64,000 nt of DNA from Alternaria dauci. Its lineage: Eukaryota; Ascomycota; Dothideomycetes; Pleosporales; Pleosporaceae. A program made the translations under genes and the position numbers. Position 1 is the first letter of the stretch. Every line of letters starts with the position of its first letter. Shown here one piece after another: positions 23,116 to 34,410 of the stretch. Below the pieces are notes generated by a model that saw only the letters and a program-made list of their open reading frames with translations, made no database searches and was not told where the DNA came from. The stretch spans positions 2,728,001 through 2,792,000 of the forward strand of contig NC_091274.1 of NCBI RefSeq assembly GCF_042100115.1, in the 5' to 3' direction.

Positions 23116-24883
23116 ATGATTCAAGCGAGTGTTCAGTCAGCTTCACAAGCTGTGCTTTCTTTCTTTGTTCCTAGCATTGCCATCAGTATCATCGGTGCCA
23201 TTCTTGTGGTTGCCGTTCGCCTTCTCAAAAACGATCCGAAAAAAGGCGACTACAAACCACTGCCGGGTCCGAAAGGTGAGCTCCTTCTGGATGGATGCGA
23301 GTAGACTTGCTAACAATGACATGAAGGTTTGCCGTGGATTGGACCGATCCATAAATTTCCTTCTCAGCATGTCTACAAGAAGTTTGCTGAATGGGTATGA
23401 TGTTTTCCGGTCCTATCAATGGCCTAGCTAACACTTGTGAAGCATGAACAATATGGCCCCATCTACCAGTTCACTCTCTTCGGTGTGACCCATATCCGCA
23501 TCAATAGCGAGAAGATAGCCCAGGACCTTCTTGCAAAGCGAGGAGCACACTACTCAAACCGTGCGCCCACACCCAATATTCCAGGCGCCAAAGTCGATGC
23601 GGAATATCTCCCCCTTCTGGATAACAACGATGCACTTACGAGGCACCGAAAATTCGCTCACCAATGCCTTGCGGAGACCTACAACTTCGACATGTTTGGG
23701 TTTACACATCTTGAGATTACAAGGATGATGTACATGTTGATGAAAGACAACCGGAACTACCCTGATCTGGCCGAAGAGTTCACGCACCGAGTGAGCGCTC
23801 GTCTCGCATGGGAAGATCCCAGCCTGAGTCGTGGTCTGAACCAAAGTTCCTCCGGTCTCCTCGCGGCCATTTCCCCCGCGGGTCAATTGCCGAACAGATT
23901 CCCTGTCATCCAGAAGTTGCCGAACGTTCTCAACCCATGGTACTGGAGAGAGAAGGCCCGCCACGATGCTCAAAGAGAGTTCTGGGTCGGTGCGATGCAA
24001 GCTGTCAAAGCCAAGATGGACGCTGGCGTTGGTGGACACTCATGGTCTCGCACATTTCTCAAGGAGCAGACGCGTCTGAAGTTCCCCAGCGGCGTTCCGG
24101 ATGACAAGGAAGGTGCATTCGCAGTCGGTATGCTTGCGATCACGGCATCGCTACCCATGTCCTCGCCCATCCAGACCTACTTCCTTGCCATGTGCCACTA
24201 CCCTCAATGGCAAAAGCGACTGCAACAAGAGATTGATGAAGTCTGCGGTCCCGACCGTCTGCCGACATGGGCCGACGCACCAAAGCTTCCGGTACTAAGG
24301 GCAATCGGCAAAGAGCTAATCCGCTGGAGGCCTCCAGTCCCCACCGGCGTACCCCACGAGGCCGAAAGAGACGATATGTACGATGGGTACTTCATTCCCA
24401 AGGGCGCACTGTTGCACCCTACCGAGTGGGCGCGTCGAAGTGATGAAACCTTGTACCCTAACCCGGAAGAGTTCAATCCTGATCGGTACCTGAATCCGAA
24501 GTACCCCACTTACAAGGAGCCCCTGACCAAGTACCCTAACGTCATCAACCACCACGTTTTTGGTTACGGTCGTCGCAACTGTCTCGGTATGGAGATCGTA
24601 GACTATCAGTTGGTCACTATCATGGGCTCTTTGGCGTGGGCGTTTGATGTTACGAAGAAGAAGAACAAGATTGGTATCGGTACGTATCGCACTCCGTGGC
24701 TCATCAGTTTCATACTAACATAACACAGACATTCCTGTACACACATTCGAGTGGACAGACTTGCTCATCACCCGGCCGGAGGTTTTCGTGTTCGACCTCA
24801 AGCCAAGGAATGAGTTCAAGGAGAAGAAGCTCGTATCGATGTTTGAGGAGGCACTGGCAGCACATCCCGATCTTGCTATCTGA
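23116..24883 (+). CDS. Cytochrome P450 monooxygenase-family protein
   Basis: Exons 23116-23275, 23327-23394, 23443-24679 and 24729-24883 give 539 residues. An N-terminal membrane anchor (about residues 15-38) is followed by a P-L-P-G-P-K-G-L-P hinge, so it should sit on the ER. The K-helix E-x-x-R is in K-E-L-I-R-W, the F-N-P-D-R-Y block follows, and the heme loop reads F-G-Y-G-R-R-N-C-L-G with the ligand Cys at about 456. The I-helix is unusual: the segment aligned with A-G-x-D-T-T reads T-A-S-L-P-M, so the acid-alcohol pair for oxygen activation is missing. The sequence resembles fungal group-I P450s of secondary metabolism; substrate and CYP family are not recognised. Confidence 0.93.
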
Positions 24884-26175
24884 GTCGGCCTCTGTCCAAA
24901 CATCTTGGTTGATGGAATTCTGTTACATTTGTGCAATGCCATTAGGCTTGTTCCATATCATTGCTAGTTTCTTTCTGGGTAGTCTCGCTCCTTTGGTACC
25001 AAATGTTAGATGCTTTTCGTGTTGAAACGATTTCCTGTGCAGTCCAAGTATCCACGTCGCCACCCGATACCTTCATTCATCTCATGCTCAGTACTCCCGG
25101 AGACATCACATCACGCACCCTCATTCACTCGAATTTCCTACTCATCACTCAACATATGTTTGGCGTATTGTTTTTCCCAGAGTCATACCCGACTACATCT
25201 GCCAGTGCCTCAGCTTGGACGAGTATGCCTGTCACGAACCTTCAGTCCGGCTTGCAGACTTTCTGTGATTGTCGCGACGTCTAAAAGTGGGTTCGATCAT
25301 GTATATGGAATATTTTCTACTCTCAGCGACATTGTTGCATATTGCCAACCTCAATTCTCGAGCACATGGGGTAGGAACGGATGAGAGCCCGATTTTTTGC
25401 TTCTCAAAGTTAGCTTATACTGCTCGACATGATCTCAACTTCAGCAGTAAAAGGTCAACGCAAAAGCATGGGCACGTTTAGCTTCTTGGTGGCGCTTTCA
25501 AATGCATTGCATCTGTGGTAGCCATTCAACTGTCATGTTTTGCAAGTCACGTCGACATCCCACAGGTCGTGCGCATTTTGGGTAGACATCCATCGCAAGC
25601 GCGTCTATAATACAGGCCTCTCCACCAACCTCCTGAGCAAAATTGTGTTGAATATCAAGGTCAGCCTCATGGACTAGCGATGTGTCAGCTGCGACGTGCG
25701 GTTGAGGCTGATCGCTTGCATCAGTGAAACCACCGGACCAACGTGAATAGGACATCCGCGGAACCGCAGTGCGGCTCCCCCAGCTGATAGAAGATGAGTA
25801 AAGACCTGATACAGTGGGAACAAACAATTCGAGCGTAGCTGACAAACTCCGAGGCTTTCGTTTATTGTATTGCGATTGCCAGCGCGGACGTCCGGACCAA
25901 GCTAAACTACTTCCGGCGAAGGAGGCCTCTCCATCTCGGACATCCGCGCAGAGCCTCCAAGACCGCCCTTTCCCAACGCCTACCAAGCAATTTCCCGTGA
26001 CTGATTTTCGTCCGTCCTCGCAACCCGGAGCTTAGCTAAGTCTAGGCGTTCGTGACGTTACGGCACGGGTAAGACTACTATTTGGCTATTAACCTACAAC
26101 GAAGAGCACCATCACAACCACAAACACCAGCACCACTCTTCATTCCTGCAACCAGCTTACAGCCATATTGCAAAT
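24884..26175. other. Intergenic region between P450 and MFS genes
   Basis: About 1.3 kb. A minus-strand frame at 25498-25986 is open but starts with TTG and shows no family features, so it is not called. The part just before 26176 is the presumed MFS promoter and leader. Confidence 0.5.
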
Positions 26176-28005
26176 ATGAAGGAAGGTGTTGTTACGCCAC
26201 CAGATTCGGAGAAGGACCTCCAGGCCGTCGAAGGGTCGCTCAATACGGAGGAGGAAAAGGTTGAAGAAGCGCATATCCAGTTGAGCAGTAGTCGATTCGT
26301 ACTTGTGCTGGTCGGCCTAGTCTTGGCTATCTTCCTCGTAAGCAACTCCCGTGGTTGTATAGAAGAAAGCTGTTAACTAACCGTCCTTACAGGCCTCCCT
26401 CGACTTTGTGAGTAACAAGCCCTTTCCCGTTTACCTTCACCGGGGTGACTGATCAAACGCGCAGACCATCATATCAACCGCCATACCCAAGATCACCGAC
26501 GAGTTCAGCAGTCTCCAAGACATCGGCTGGTATGGTTCGGCCTTCTTCATTACCACCGCGGCGACTACTGCGCACTGGGGTCGACTGTATACCTTCTTCC
26601 CGTTGAAGTGGACATATCTCACCTCCATCTTCTTCTTCGAGTTGGGCAGTGTGATCTGCGGTGCGGCACCCAGCTCTACAGCTCTGATCATTGGTCGTGC
26701 GATATGCGGCGTTGGCGCCGCTGGTCTCTTCTCCGGCTCATACACCATCATCGCCGTTCTCGTGCCTTCGGCCGACAGACCAAAGTACAGTGGATTGATG
26801 GGTGCAGCCTACGGTCTTGCCAGTGTTGTCGGTCCCTTGATCGGCGGTGCATTCACTAGCCATGTATCTTGGCGCTGGTGGTACGTTGAAGTCTAAACAT
26901 ATCCCTGATCCTGCTAATATCATCGCAGCTTCTACATCAACCTTCCCGTAGGTGGTGTATCGTGCCTCTTCATCCTCCTGTTTTTCGCGAACGAACCACC
27001 GAAATCTCGTCCTGACTGGCGTGGCATGCTTCGCCAACTCGATATGATCGGTCTTGTCCTTATCGTTGGCGCTGTAACCTGCTTCATCCTTGCTCTGCAA
27101 TGGGGTGGTGTCTCGAAGGCCTGGAATAGCGGTGCTGTTATTGGCACTCTGATTGCGTTCGTCGTATTCATGATCTTGTTCGTGATCGAACAATGGTGGC
27201 TTGGTGAGAACGCTATGGTCCATAGTCTCATCATCAAGAGGAGGACTATCTGGGTCGGATCAACGTTCTCGTTCCTGATTAACTCGGCCTTCTTGGTCAC
27301 GTTCTACTACTTGCCGATTTACTTCCAATCGGTGCAGGGTGTTTCAGCATCAACAAGTGGTGTCCGTACAGTACCATTCATCCTCGCGGTTACCTTTTGT
27401 GTCGTCATTGTCGGCCAGGTCATTACAAAGACCGGATACGCATATCCGTGGATGATCGGAGGAGCCGCCATCACCACCATCGGTTCGGGCATGATATACA
27501 CCTTCGATACCGACTCATCTGCCGGAGTATGGATCGGCTACCAGATCCTTTGTGGTATCGGTGTCGGTGTCAGCTTTCAAGTCCCTGTCATGTTGATTCA
27601 GGCTACGACGAAGGAGGCTGATGTGCCATTAGCAACAGCCACGCTGCTATGTAAGGTTCCCAGGAAATAATGTCTGCTCTCGCGTTTCTAACAACCAATA
27701 CAGTTATCCAGACCCTTGGCGGTGCTTTCGGTGTCTCGGCTGCTCAAGCTGCGTTCCAGAACACGCTCCTCAAGCAGCTTGCTATCACGGCACCTGGGCT
27801 CAACCCACAGATCGTCCTGGACGCTGGTGCTTCAGAGCTCAAGAAGATCATCCCTGAACAGTTCTTGCAAGGAGTGCTTGAAGCCTACGTGTCTGGTTTC
27901 CGGGAATGTTTAATTGTTGGTATCGCGTTCGGAGGTGCTGCATTCGTTGCTGCATTCGGGTTCAGGTTCACGAACATCAAGAGGACGGCCGCGGCGGAAG
28001 CGTAG
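26176..28005 (+). CDS. MFS transporter, DHA2-type (14-helix) efflux family
   Basis: Exons 26176-26337, 26393-26407, 26465-26880, 26929-27650 and 27704-28005 give 538 residues. The second exon is only 15 nt and encodes A-S-L-D-F of helix 1. Family marks are [25 protein letters not shown], then [11 protein letters not shown] and [14 protein letters not shown] (motif C region), followed by many further hydrophobic helices. Members export toxins, drugs and secondary metabolites across the plasma membrane by proton antiport. The acidic cytosolic N-terminus (~40 residues) is normal. Its position next to P450, BBE and a zinc-cluster regulator suggests export of the block's product. The 3' end lies 125 bp from the convergent regulator. 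Confidence 0.95.
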
Positions 28006-28130
28006 AGGTGGGCAATCGATGCGGTGGAGTTTGGGTGAAGAATGGTTTCTCATATAATAAGGCGTTGCATAGTACACTGGCAACATCATCCTAGATTGTG
28101 ATATTAGCGTATTAGCGAGCGCGTAGGTCT

Positions 28131-30571
28131 CTATACAGGCCCGCCAAAAGCATTCCACTGGCCAAGTGCACCCCAGTCAACCGCAGCATCAGTGAAGTTC
28201 CCAGTTCCGTTGGCACCAAGTCCCATGCTCAGGCCTGGGAATTCCATACCCTCAAAGCCATCAAGTCCAGGTCCGGAGAAAAGGTCAAGGTCCAAGTCCA
28301 GGCCCAGCTGATCACTCGCGGGCGTGATTTCTTCCACGAACTTGGAATCCAACACTGTATCTATAACTTTGGTGAAGATCTTGCTCGCTTTGCGACAAAG
28401 GTTGTAGTTTGCCTCGCCCTGTCTCGCTCCAGAGTTCTCGATATGAGCAGCAGCGTCAAGGTGCGAAATAAGTACACTAAGCATGCGAATGATTTCTGCG
28501 CGAGAAATCTCGGCAGGAAACTGCTGACCTGTACGGTGTTGCTCGCGCAACGCATTAGCCAGAACCGAAGCAGCAGGTACACCGAACAGTAACAGTGCAT
28601 TCAACATGTCGCGGTGAACGTCGTACGATCTGTCGCGTATCGTACCGAGGGTCAGCGTGTTGGAGAGAAGATCAACTGAAACGCGCAGCAGGGCCACGTT
28701 GAGCGTCAAGGGGCTGTAATCGAGGAGTTTCTGGATCATGAACTCGTTGTACCAGTGTGTCAGGTGTACAATACACAACATTAGGCAGACCACTGAGGGA
28801 ATTTCTTCTTCCCAGCACGTCTTCCAATAGCGCATATGTTTTGGTAGCATTTCCCAGGAGGCGCGTATACGTTCGGATATGTCCCTACTAGCTTGTTAGT
28901 AAAATCGAAGACGTGGTCACTATAGAAGACGTACAGCAGTTGTGCTTCAGCGTTCGCGTCAATCTTGACTAGCGAAAATTCTAAAATCTCCTCACGAAAT
29001 CGTAGGGATATGTGACGTAGGCGCTATGGTTCATTAGACTGCCTGAAATGGACCAAACTATTGGAAGACTTACGATCCAGGACGCTCTCAACCACCTTCC
29101 TTTAGTGTTCCAGCCATCCTTATCCAACGCTGCTATAGCCGAATTCAATGCCGCCTGATCACCGGTGACTTCGTTATCGGCCAGATCGAGAGGAAGTTTG
29201 ATGTCAGTATGCCTCTTGCTTATACGTATCGGCCGACCGAGAAAAGTGGATATCGATTTGTCCTGGTTATAAGACGAACAGAAGATCCTGCGACGTGTTT
29301 CTGCCAACCATGCCGGTGCATGGGCGCATTTCTTCTCCTGGTGAATGCCCAATGCATATATTTGCGTTGATAATTCGCCGATACGTCGCCAGCCAGGTGG
29401 ACCTGAATGGTGTCAGACTTGTCTCCTCGGAGGATAGTATTTGTTCCTACATACCGGCATACCCGCACATCATGATGGTAAATAGAAAATTTTCGTAGTA
29501 CATCCATACTGTCAAGTCGTTGACTGTCGCAAGCATCGTCGTAAGGAAAAGACAGGTCGTACTCGCACGCAACAGCTCATCGGCGAAGCGCGACTTCATG
29601 TCTTTGTTATTAGGGTCATTGAAGATATCAGGAACGAAACCGAATGTGAGCGACCTCCCAGCCGTCGCTAATAGAAAGCCGATGATCTCAAATCGTAGAT
29701 TTTCACCCGAACATAACGTGTGAAAGTCTCCAGCATCGAGTGACTGTGATATTGTGAAAGGGCGCGCCGTTGTCTCGAGAACTTGATTTATAAGCTGGGA
29801 GTTGGGCGCTTTGCGTCGCAGGTCATGCTTGTCAACAACGGCTTCTATCGCGTTTACGGCATCGACTTGAAGCTGAGCGGGTATTACACCTGCTTCGTTG
29901 CTTGCATTGTACCAGAGAACAAGCTCTTTAATTGAGTTGTAATGTCGGAAGGTGCTCAACACGTCACTTGCCATCTGATATCGCATGGATTTCGACAGTG
30001 TGTGCTGATGTGTAAGTTCGCGGTCTGATCTTTCCGACGCAACCGATTCTTCACGTTCTCGTAGTTGGCCGGGCTCCTCATCTTGAGGAAGAAGAACAGC
30101 GTACGATCCAGGGCCAAGAAATCCTGGATGATAAACGTCCGCAGCAACAGCATCTGCAAGTTTGTCACCTTGCGCGGGAGACGGTGGCGCAAAGGCGACA
30201 ACGGAATTTGAAGCTTGCTTTGGGGGTCGCCTACTCTCGTTAGAATCTCTACCTACAGTTGTTCTCCGAGCGATTCGTACTTTCTTTTTTGTGGACGGGA
30301 TTCACCGGTGCCTGACTCATCGGCAGTTTGACGCTGCCTGGTAAGAGGCGCTGGATGGTAGAAGCAGCGGTCTTCGATGCCACGTTGACGACACCGATCA
30401 CATTTAGGGTGACCGTGATCACATTTGGTTTTGTTCAGCCTGCATGGTTCGCAGGATGCTGGCTTCCCGTTGCGCCTGCTGCTGCCGGCGTCCCTGTTGG
30501 CTTGTTAGCAAACGTATGGTAGCAGAGCGGACAACACCCTTACATCTTGACTTTCGCGTCGATGGATACAT
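28131..30571 (-). CDS. Zn2Cys6 transcription factor (right border of metabolic block)
   Basis: Exons 30544-30571, 30281-30500, 29455-30230, 29074-29402, 28935-29023 and 28131-28884 give about 731 residues. The zinc cluster is C-E-P-C-R-L-N-K-T-K-C ... K-C-D-R-C ... C-F-Y-H-P-A-P, preceded by the conserved N-G-K-P-A-S. A linker with Y-H-P-G-F-L-G-P-G-S-Y, an R-R-R-I-F-C-S-S-Y-N-Q-D-K block and F-R-E-E-I-L-E mark the fungal regulatory domain; the C-terminus is Gly/Asp-rich and probably activating. The first junction is odd: the best acceptor (CAG, exon from 30493) is out of frame, while the weaker AAG acceptor (exon from 30500, used here) keeps the frame. The protein is nuclear and probably a pathway regulator because it abuts the MFS gene. 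Confidence 0.87.
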
Positions 30572-30963
30572 AAAACGATTGGCGATTCACTTATTTGTGA
30601 CATACTATATTGCATAGGCGCCAGTGAGTATGTCATGTTGAGTGGCTGGGGACGAGCAGGGAAAACGTGTGACGCGGGCTGCCTGAGGTACGTTATCGAT
30701 AAGCAGCGCGTCCAGTCCGCGCCCTTTCACAGCCACCACATGCACACTCTTGCACTTGCACATGTGCATCATGATGTTAGCCCGAACTCAGCCTCAGCCT
30801 GACCTGAACATGGCCAGCATGAAGACATTTCAACATGCCGTCTGTTTGATGGACAGCCGTCTGCATCATCTTTGTATCTACCCGGGACGAAACGTACTCG
30901 TTCGACGACGACCACAGACTACACTGAAGCCGCTAAAGCATATCAGCTCCTATTCTGCTAACG
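30572..30963. promoter_or_regulatory. Divergent promoter region (regulator / 452-residue protein)
   Basis: 392 bp between two starts transcribed away from each other. No clear TATA box or other site stands out. This gap marks the probable right edge of the metabolic block. Confidence 0.4.
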
Positions 30964-32369
30964 ATGAAGCACATTCCCTCTACCGCTGAAAGCCTACGGA
31001 CCGATCTCGCGCATACATTGGGCTTCCCTCACTATCCACACGATGCCGCCGCCGAACCGTACCTCAACTACCTCACGAATCGATGCATTGGTGGTGATAC
31101 AATGGAGGCGTATATTGAGCTTGTCATCATGGTAGTCAAATACTTTGATGGAGTTCCAGCTGATTCGTCGGCGAAGAAGAGTATTCAGGGACTGCTAGAT
31201 GCCATGTCTTCATCCCCTGCTTACGCACAACGGAACCGCGATGACGTCGAGGATACCGTGCTGTACGTTATCGGCACTTGGATGCTGCTCCTGAGCTCGT
31301 TTATCCATCTGCCAATGGCTGGTGGCCTTCGTAAGGTCACGGCTATCTATAACCTGCGAACTCATGGCAGCGCCTGTGGAAGCCAGCCCTACGAAGAAGA
31401 CTTGGTTGGATTGGTCGTGGGCAGTGGCCTCCTGCCCGTTCCTGTTCACCACCTACCCCCAAATCACACAATACGCAAACACGAGTCGTTGCAGACTGCT
31501 ACAATGCTATCGCCACTCCTGCGACCCTCGTCAGCATCATCTCCGACCGAGCAGGTTGACGTTGGAGCGTCTGCCTCTACCTACGCCGACGGTGACGTAC
31601 AAAGACGCGTGTCATTAGGCTTTCTGCATGACTTGGACTCTCTAGAGTCTCTCACAATCAACGCGACGCGGCTCAACGCTTATACATTGAACGTTTTCGG
31701 AGCAGTGGACATTGCATGGACGCACAATATTTCAAGGCATTTGTCACTATCGAAGCGGGGTGGTCGACATACCCTTGAGATCTTCAGCCTGCCATGTGCG
31801 CTAGATGCTACTTCCCTCAGGCTGGGTGGCATCACTACTGAGCTTGCTCAAGAGATAAGGGAGACGTACAGCTTGCTGTTCAACGCCTCACACGAGATTC
31901 CTCGTCACGTAAAGCTTGCGCGAGTGCTGGGTATCGAATCTTTCTGCTGGTGCTGTTTTTGCTCGACGCGACGATACCGCAATCGTGCCATCACGAGTTA
32001 TAAGACATTCAGTCAGCATCGGACGCTGGGCGCAAAGAGGGCCAAACGAACACACAACACCGAGTATGATCCTCTGCTGGTCGAACTGATGAACAGTGAG
32101 CCCGCTGACTGGACGCCGGATATGTTCCCTCATCTCTGGCCCCGTATCGTGATGTTGGAGGAACACCTTGAGGAAGCTAAGCCGTGGAGTGTGTGGGTCC
32201 TGTTCCGTGATCGTAGAGATACTTTACAATTTTGGACATTCTTGTAAGTTCCCAAAGGCCACTTTATTCTACAAGATTGACGTGATATAGTTTCGCTACC
32301 ATTGTCGTTTTCTTGACTGTGCTGCAGGTTTTGCTTAGTGCCGCGCAGGTCGTGGGGTCTTTCCGGTGA
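30964..32369 (+). CDS. Uncharacterised protein with C-terminal membrane helix
   Basis: Exons 30964-32243 and 32291-32369 over a 47-nt intron give 452 residues. I recognise no named domain. The N-terminal half contains a hydrophobic helix (about residues 104-118, G-T-W-M-L-L-L-S-S-F). A Cys-rich C-W-C-C-F-C patch lies near residues 327-332, and the last ~28 residues (F-A-T-I-V-V-F-L-T-V-L-Q) form a transmembrane helix ending just before the stop. The splice is supported because it completes that helix. Proteins with this tail (R-D-T-L-Q-F-W-T-F followed by a single helix) recur in filamentous ascomycetes as hypothetical proteins (from memory). It lies 288 bp upstream of the CorA-like gene on the same strand. 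Confidence 0.8.
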
Positions 32370-32657
32370 TGAACGAAACCAGAGGCCTTCAGCCGCTTAT
32401 TACGAGCGGCTAACCTGCATTCGTAGGTTATGTGATGACAGGCAACGCACGCTCGCTTATATGGTATCGTGAGTGGTCGCGATGAAGAGCACCATGGACA
32501 TGCAGCTTGGCTTTTTCAGCCTGTTCCGTCCTGTGCATATTGGGTTACAGGCAGCAGCCGGCATAGCCTCTCTATTTATCTACGGTCTTCTCGTCCGGCG
32601 CTATTCAGGAAGAAGGACCGGTACTGTATATCGTATTCCGTGCTGTTCATAAGTAAT

Positions 32658-34375
32658 ATGCAGCTTTCACCTGGCGCCAAAAGCTATCGTCAGAACATAC
32701 TGGACTATGCCAAACGTTCATACACCCGCACACTTTTCTTCGGTTATCATTATAGGTTTCTCAGAGAGCTATTTCGAGCGGACGAAACTCATCTCGCCAA
32801 GCAGTACCCAGATCTCGAAGCATACCATCTCGCACATATATCCGTCTACGGACCTTCTATCAATGGTTTCGCAGAGCATCAACGACACAGCTTTAAGTAC
32901 TCTCAGTTAGTAGACATGGCCGCCTTTCCATCTCCTAGCAAAGGCCAAGGGCAGGTCCTTTTCCTCAATGGACACCTTCCGGGATCCTGGGTGTGCGAAG
33001 TAGGCGCGAAGTACAACATTGCGCCTGAATTCTTTCGACAGCACATTCATCTTTGGCGCTCAGCCGATGGGCCTGTTCTTTACGCCACAACGAGGACCCC
33101 GTTGTCTACATCCAACAAGGGACTCTTGCTACGCCTCAACACTCGGGGCTATTCCACAAACAAAAGCCTCTCCTTGAATCCCTCCAGTAGCTTCATCTTA
33201 CAAGCGCGACGAAGACTTCTTCCTGATGACGCTGAGTGGATGCCAAGGCGTTTGGCCGCAGCTCCTGGTGGTTCGTATATCCGGAGACATGCTTACCTTA
33301 GCAATCTCCAATTCGTTATCGAACAAGACATATCCATAACTGTCGAGCCAAGTGGGGATGGTTGGACTGGTGAGTAGGCCTTCCGTCTCTCATTTCCACC
33401 TCTGTATCGCTTACATGTGTATTAGCAGTCTTATGGACAGACGTAGGAAGCAGAGATCTGTCTCAAAGTCGCGAACACCACCGATTCATAGATGATATGA
33501 CGGAAAACACTGCCACAGGACACCGAGATATCCGCCTCTTGCCTGTGTACATATTGGGACTGGAGTCAGCCATCCAACATCCTTGGCCGTTGCCTTTGTT
33601 CAAACCTGAAAATCCACAAGCCGGCGATGGTTCGCTCGTCCAATCGGCCTCTCATCTGCCATCGGAACTGCATTTGATGCTTAACGATCATGTCATCGCC
33701 GGTCAAGATCCACTATATGCTCTCGCGCCCATACTCCTCTTCTCAGCTGCCACGGAAAACCAACTACTATCCGCTCTCCAAAGATGGTACGACATCATCG
33801 CATCGACTACTTGGGATCGGAAGTACTCGGCTGAGCACCTGGAGCAGCTCATATTGCACAAACATCTTTTGGACGACCACGCGAATCGACAAGAAGATGT
33901 CTTACGGTTCATACGTTCACCTGTACTAGCTCGGTGGGCGAGTGGCCTTACAAAAGACCAGCATGCTATAGCTCAGGAATCCAAGGATGTTGTCAAAGCG
34001 GACTTCGAATTTCTTCTATCGCGGTACCGTCAACTCTCGCTACACTATCAGGAAGCGATATCAATACTGGTGAGCGCTACTTCGCTCGCAGAATCTCAGA
34101 AACAAATCACGCTCGCTGCCCAAGTTACGAAACTTACCATCTTGGCGACCATATTCCTCCCGCTATCGTATTGCACTTCGATCTTCGGCATGAACTTTGT
34201 TGAGCTCAACCAGTTGAGTATATGGATCTGGGTAGCTGTCACGGTGTCTGTTGGGTTTACGACTTTCGTTGTGTATCAATGGGATGAGAGGAAACGACTT
34301 GGGGCGTTCTGGACTATGATGAAGACTAATCGTTGGAGGGTGCACGCAGAACGGAGTATGTCAACGACAGGATAG
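32658..34375 (+). CDS. CorA-like Mg2+ transporter-family protein
   Basis: Exons 32658-33369 and 33426-34375 give 553 residues. The C-terminus has two membrane helices; the first ends in the family signature G-M-N (about residues 492-494), followed by a short loop and a second helix (about 504-525). An amphipathic, Glu/Gln-rich helical stretch before it fits the long stalk helix of CorA. The N-terminal half is a fungal-type soluble domain with no metal-site motif that I recognise. CorA proteins form pentameric divalent-cation channels; many fungal paralogues of this architecture are uncharacterised. The acceptor region reads TAG-CAG, so splicing at 33425 or 33428 gives isoforms differing by one residue. 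The gene converges on the protease gene with only 35 bp between stops. The ATG at 32658 is the first in frame. Confidence 0.88.
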
Positions 34376-34410
34376 GTACAACATATCTAAGCAGTAAACA
34401 AACATTACTA

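Noticed and set aside
25280..25310. GGGTTCGATC resembling a tRNA B box
   Set aside because: No matching T-stem, A box or acceptor stem around it. No tRNA was found elsewhere by the same check.
25498..25986. 162-residue minus-strand frame between P450 and MFS
   Set aside because: Starts with TTG, no domain, no clear promoter; could still be a small gene but unsupported.
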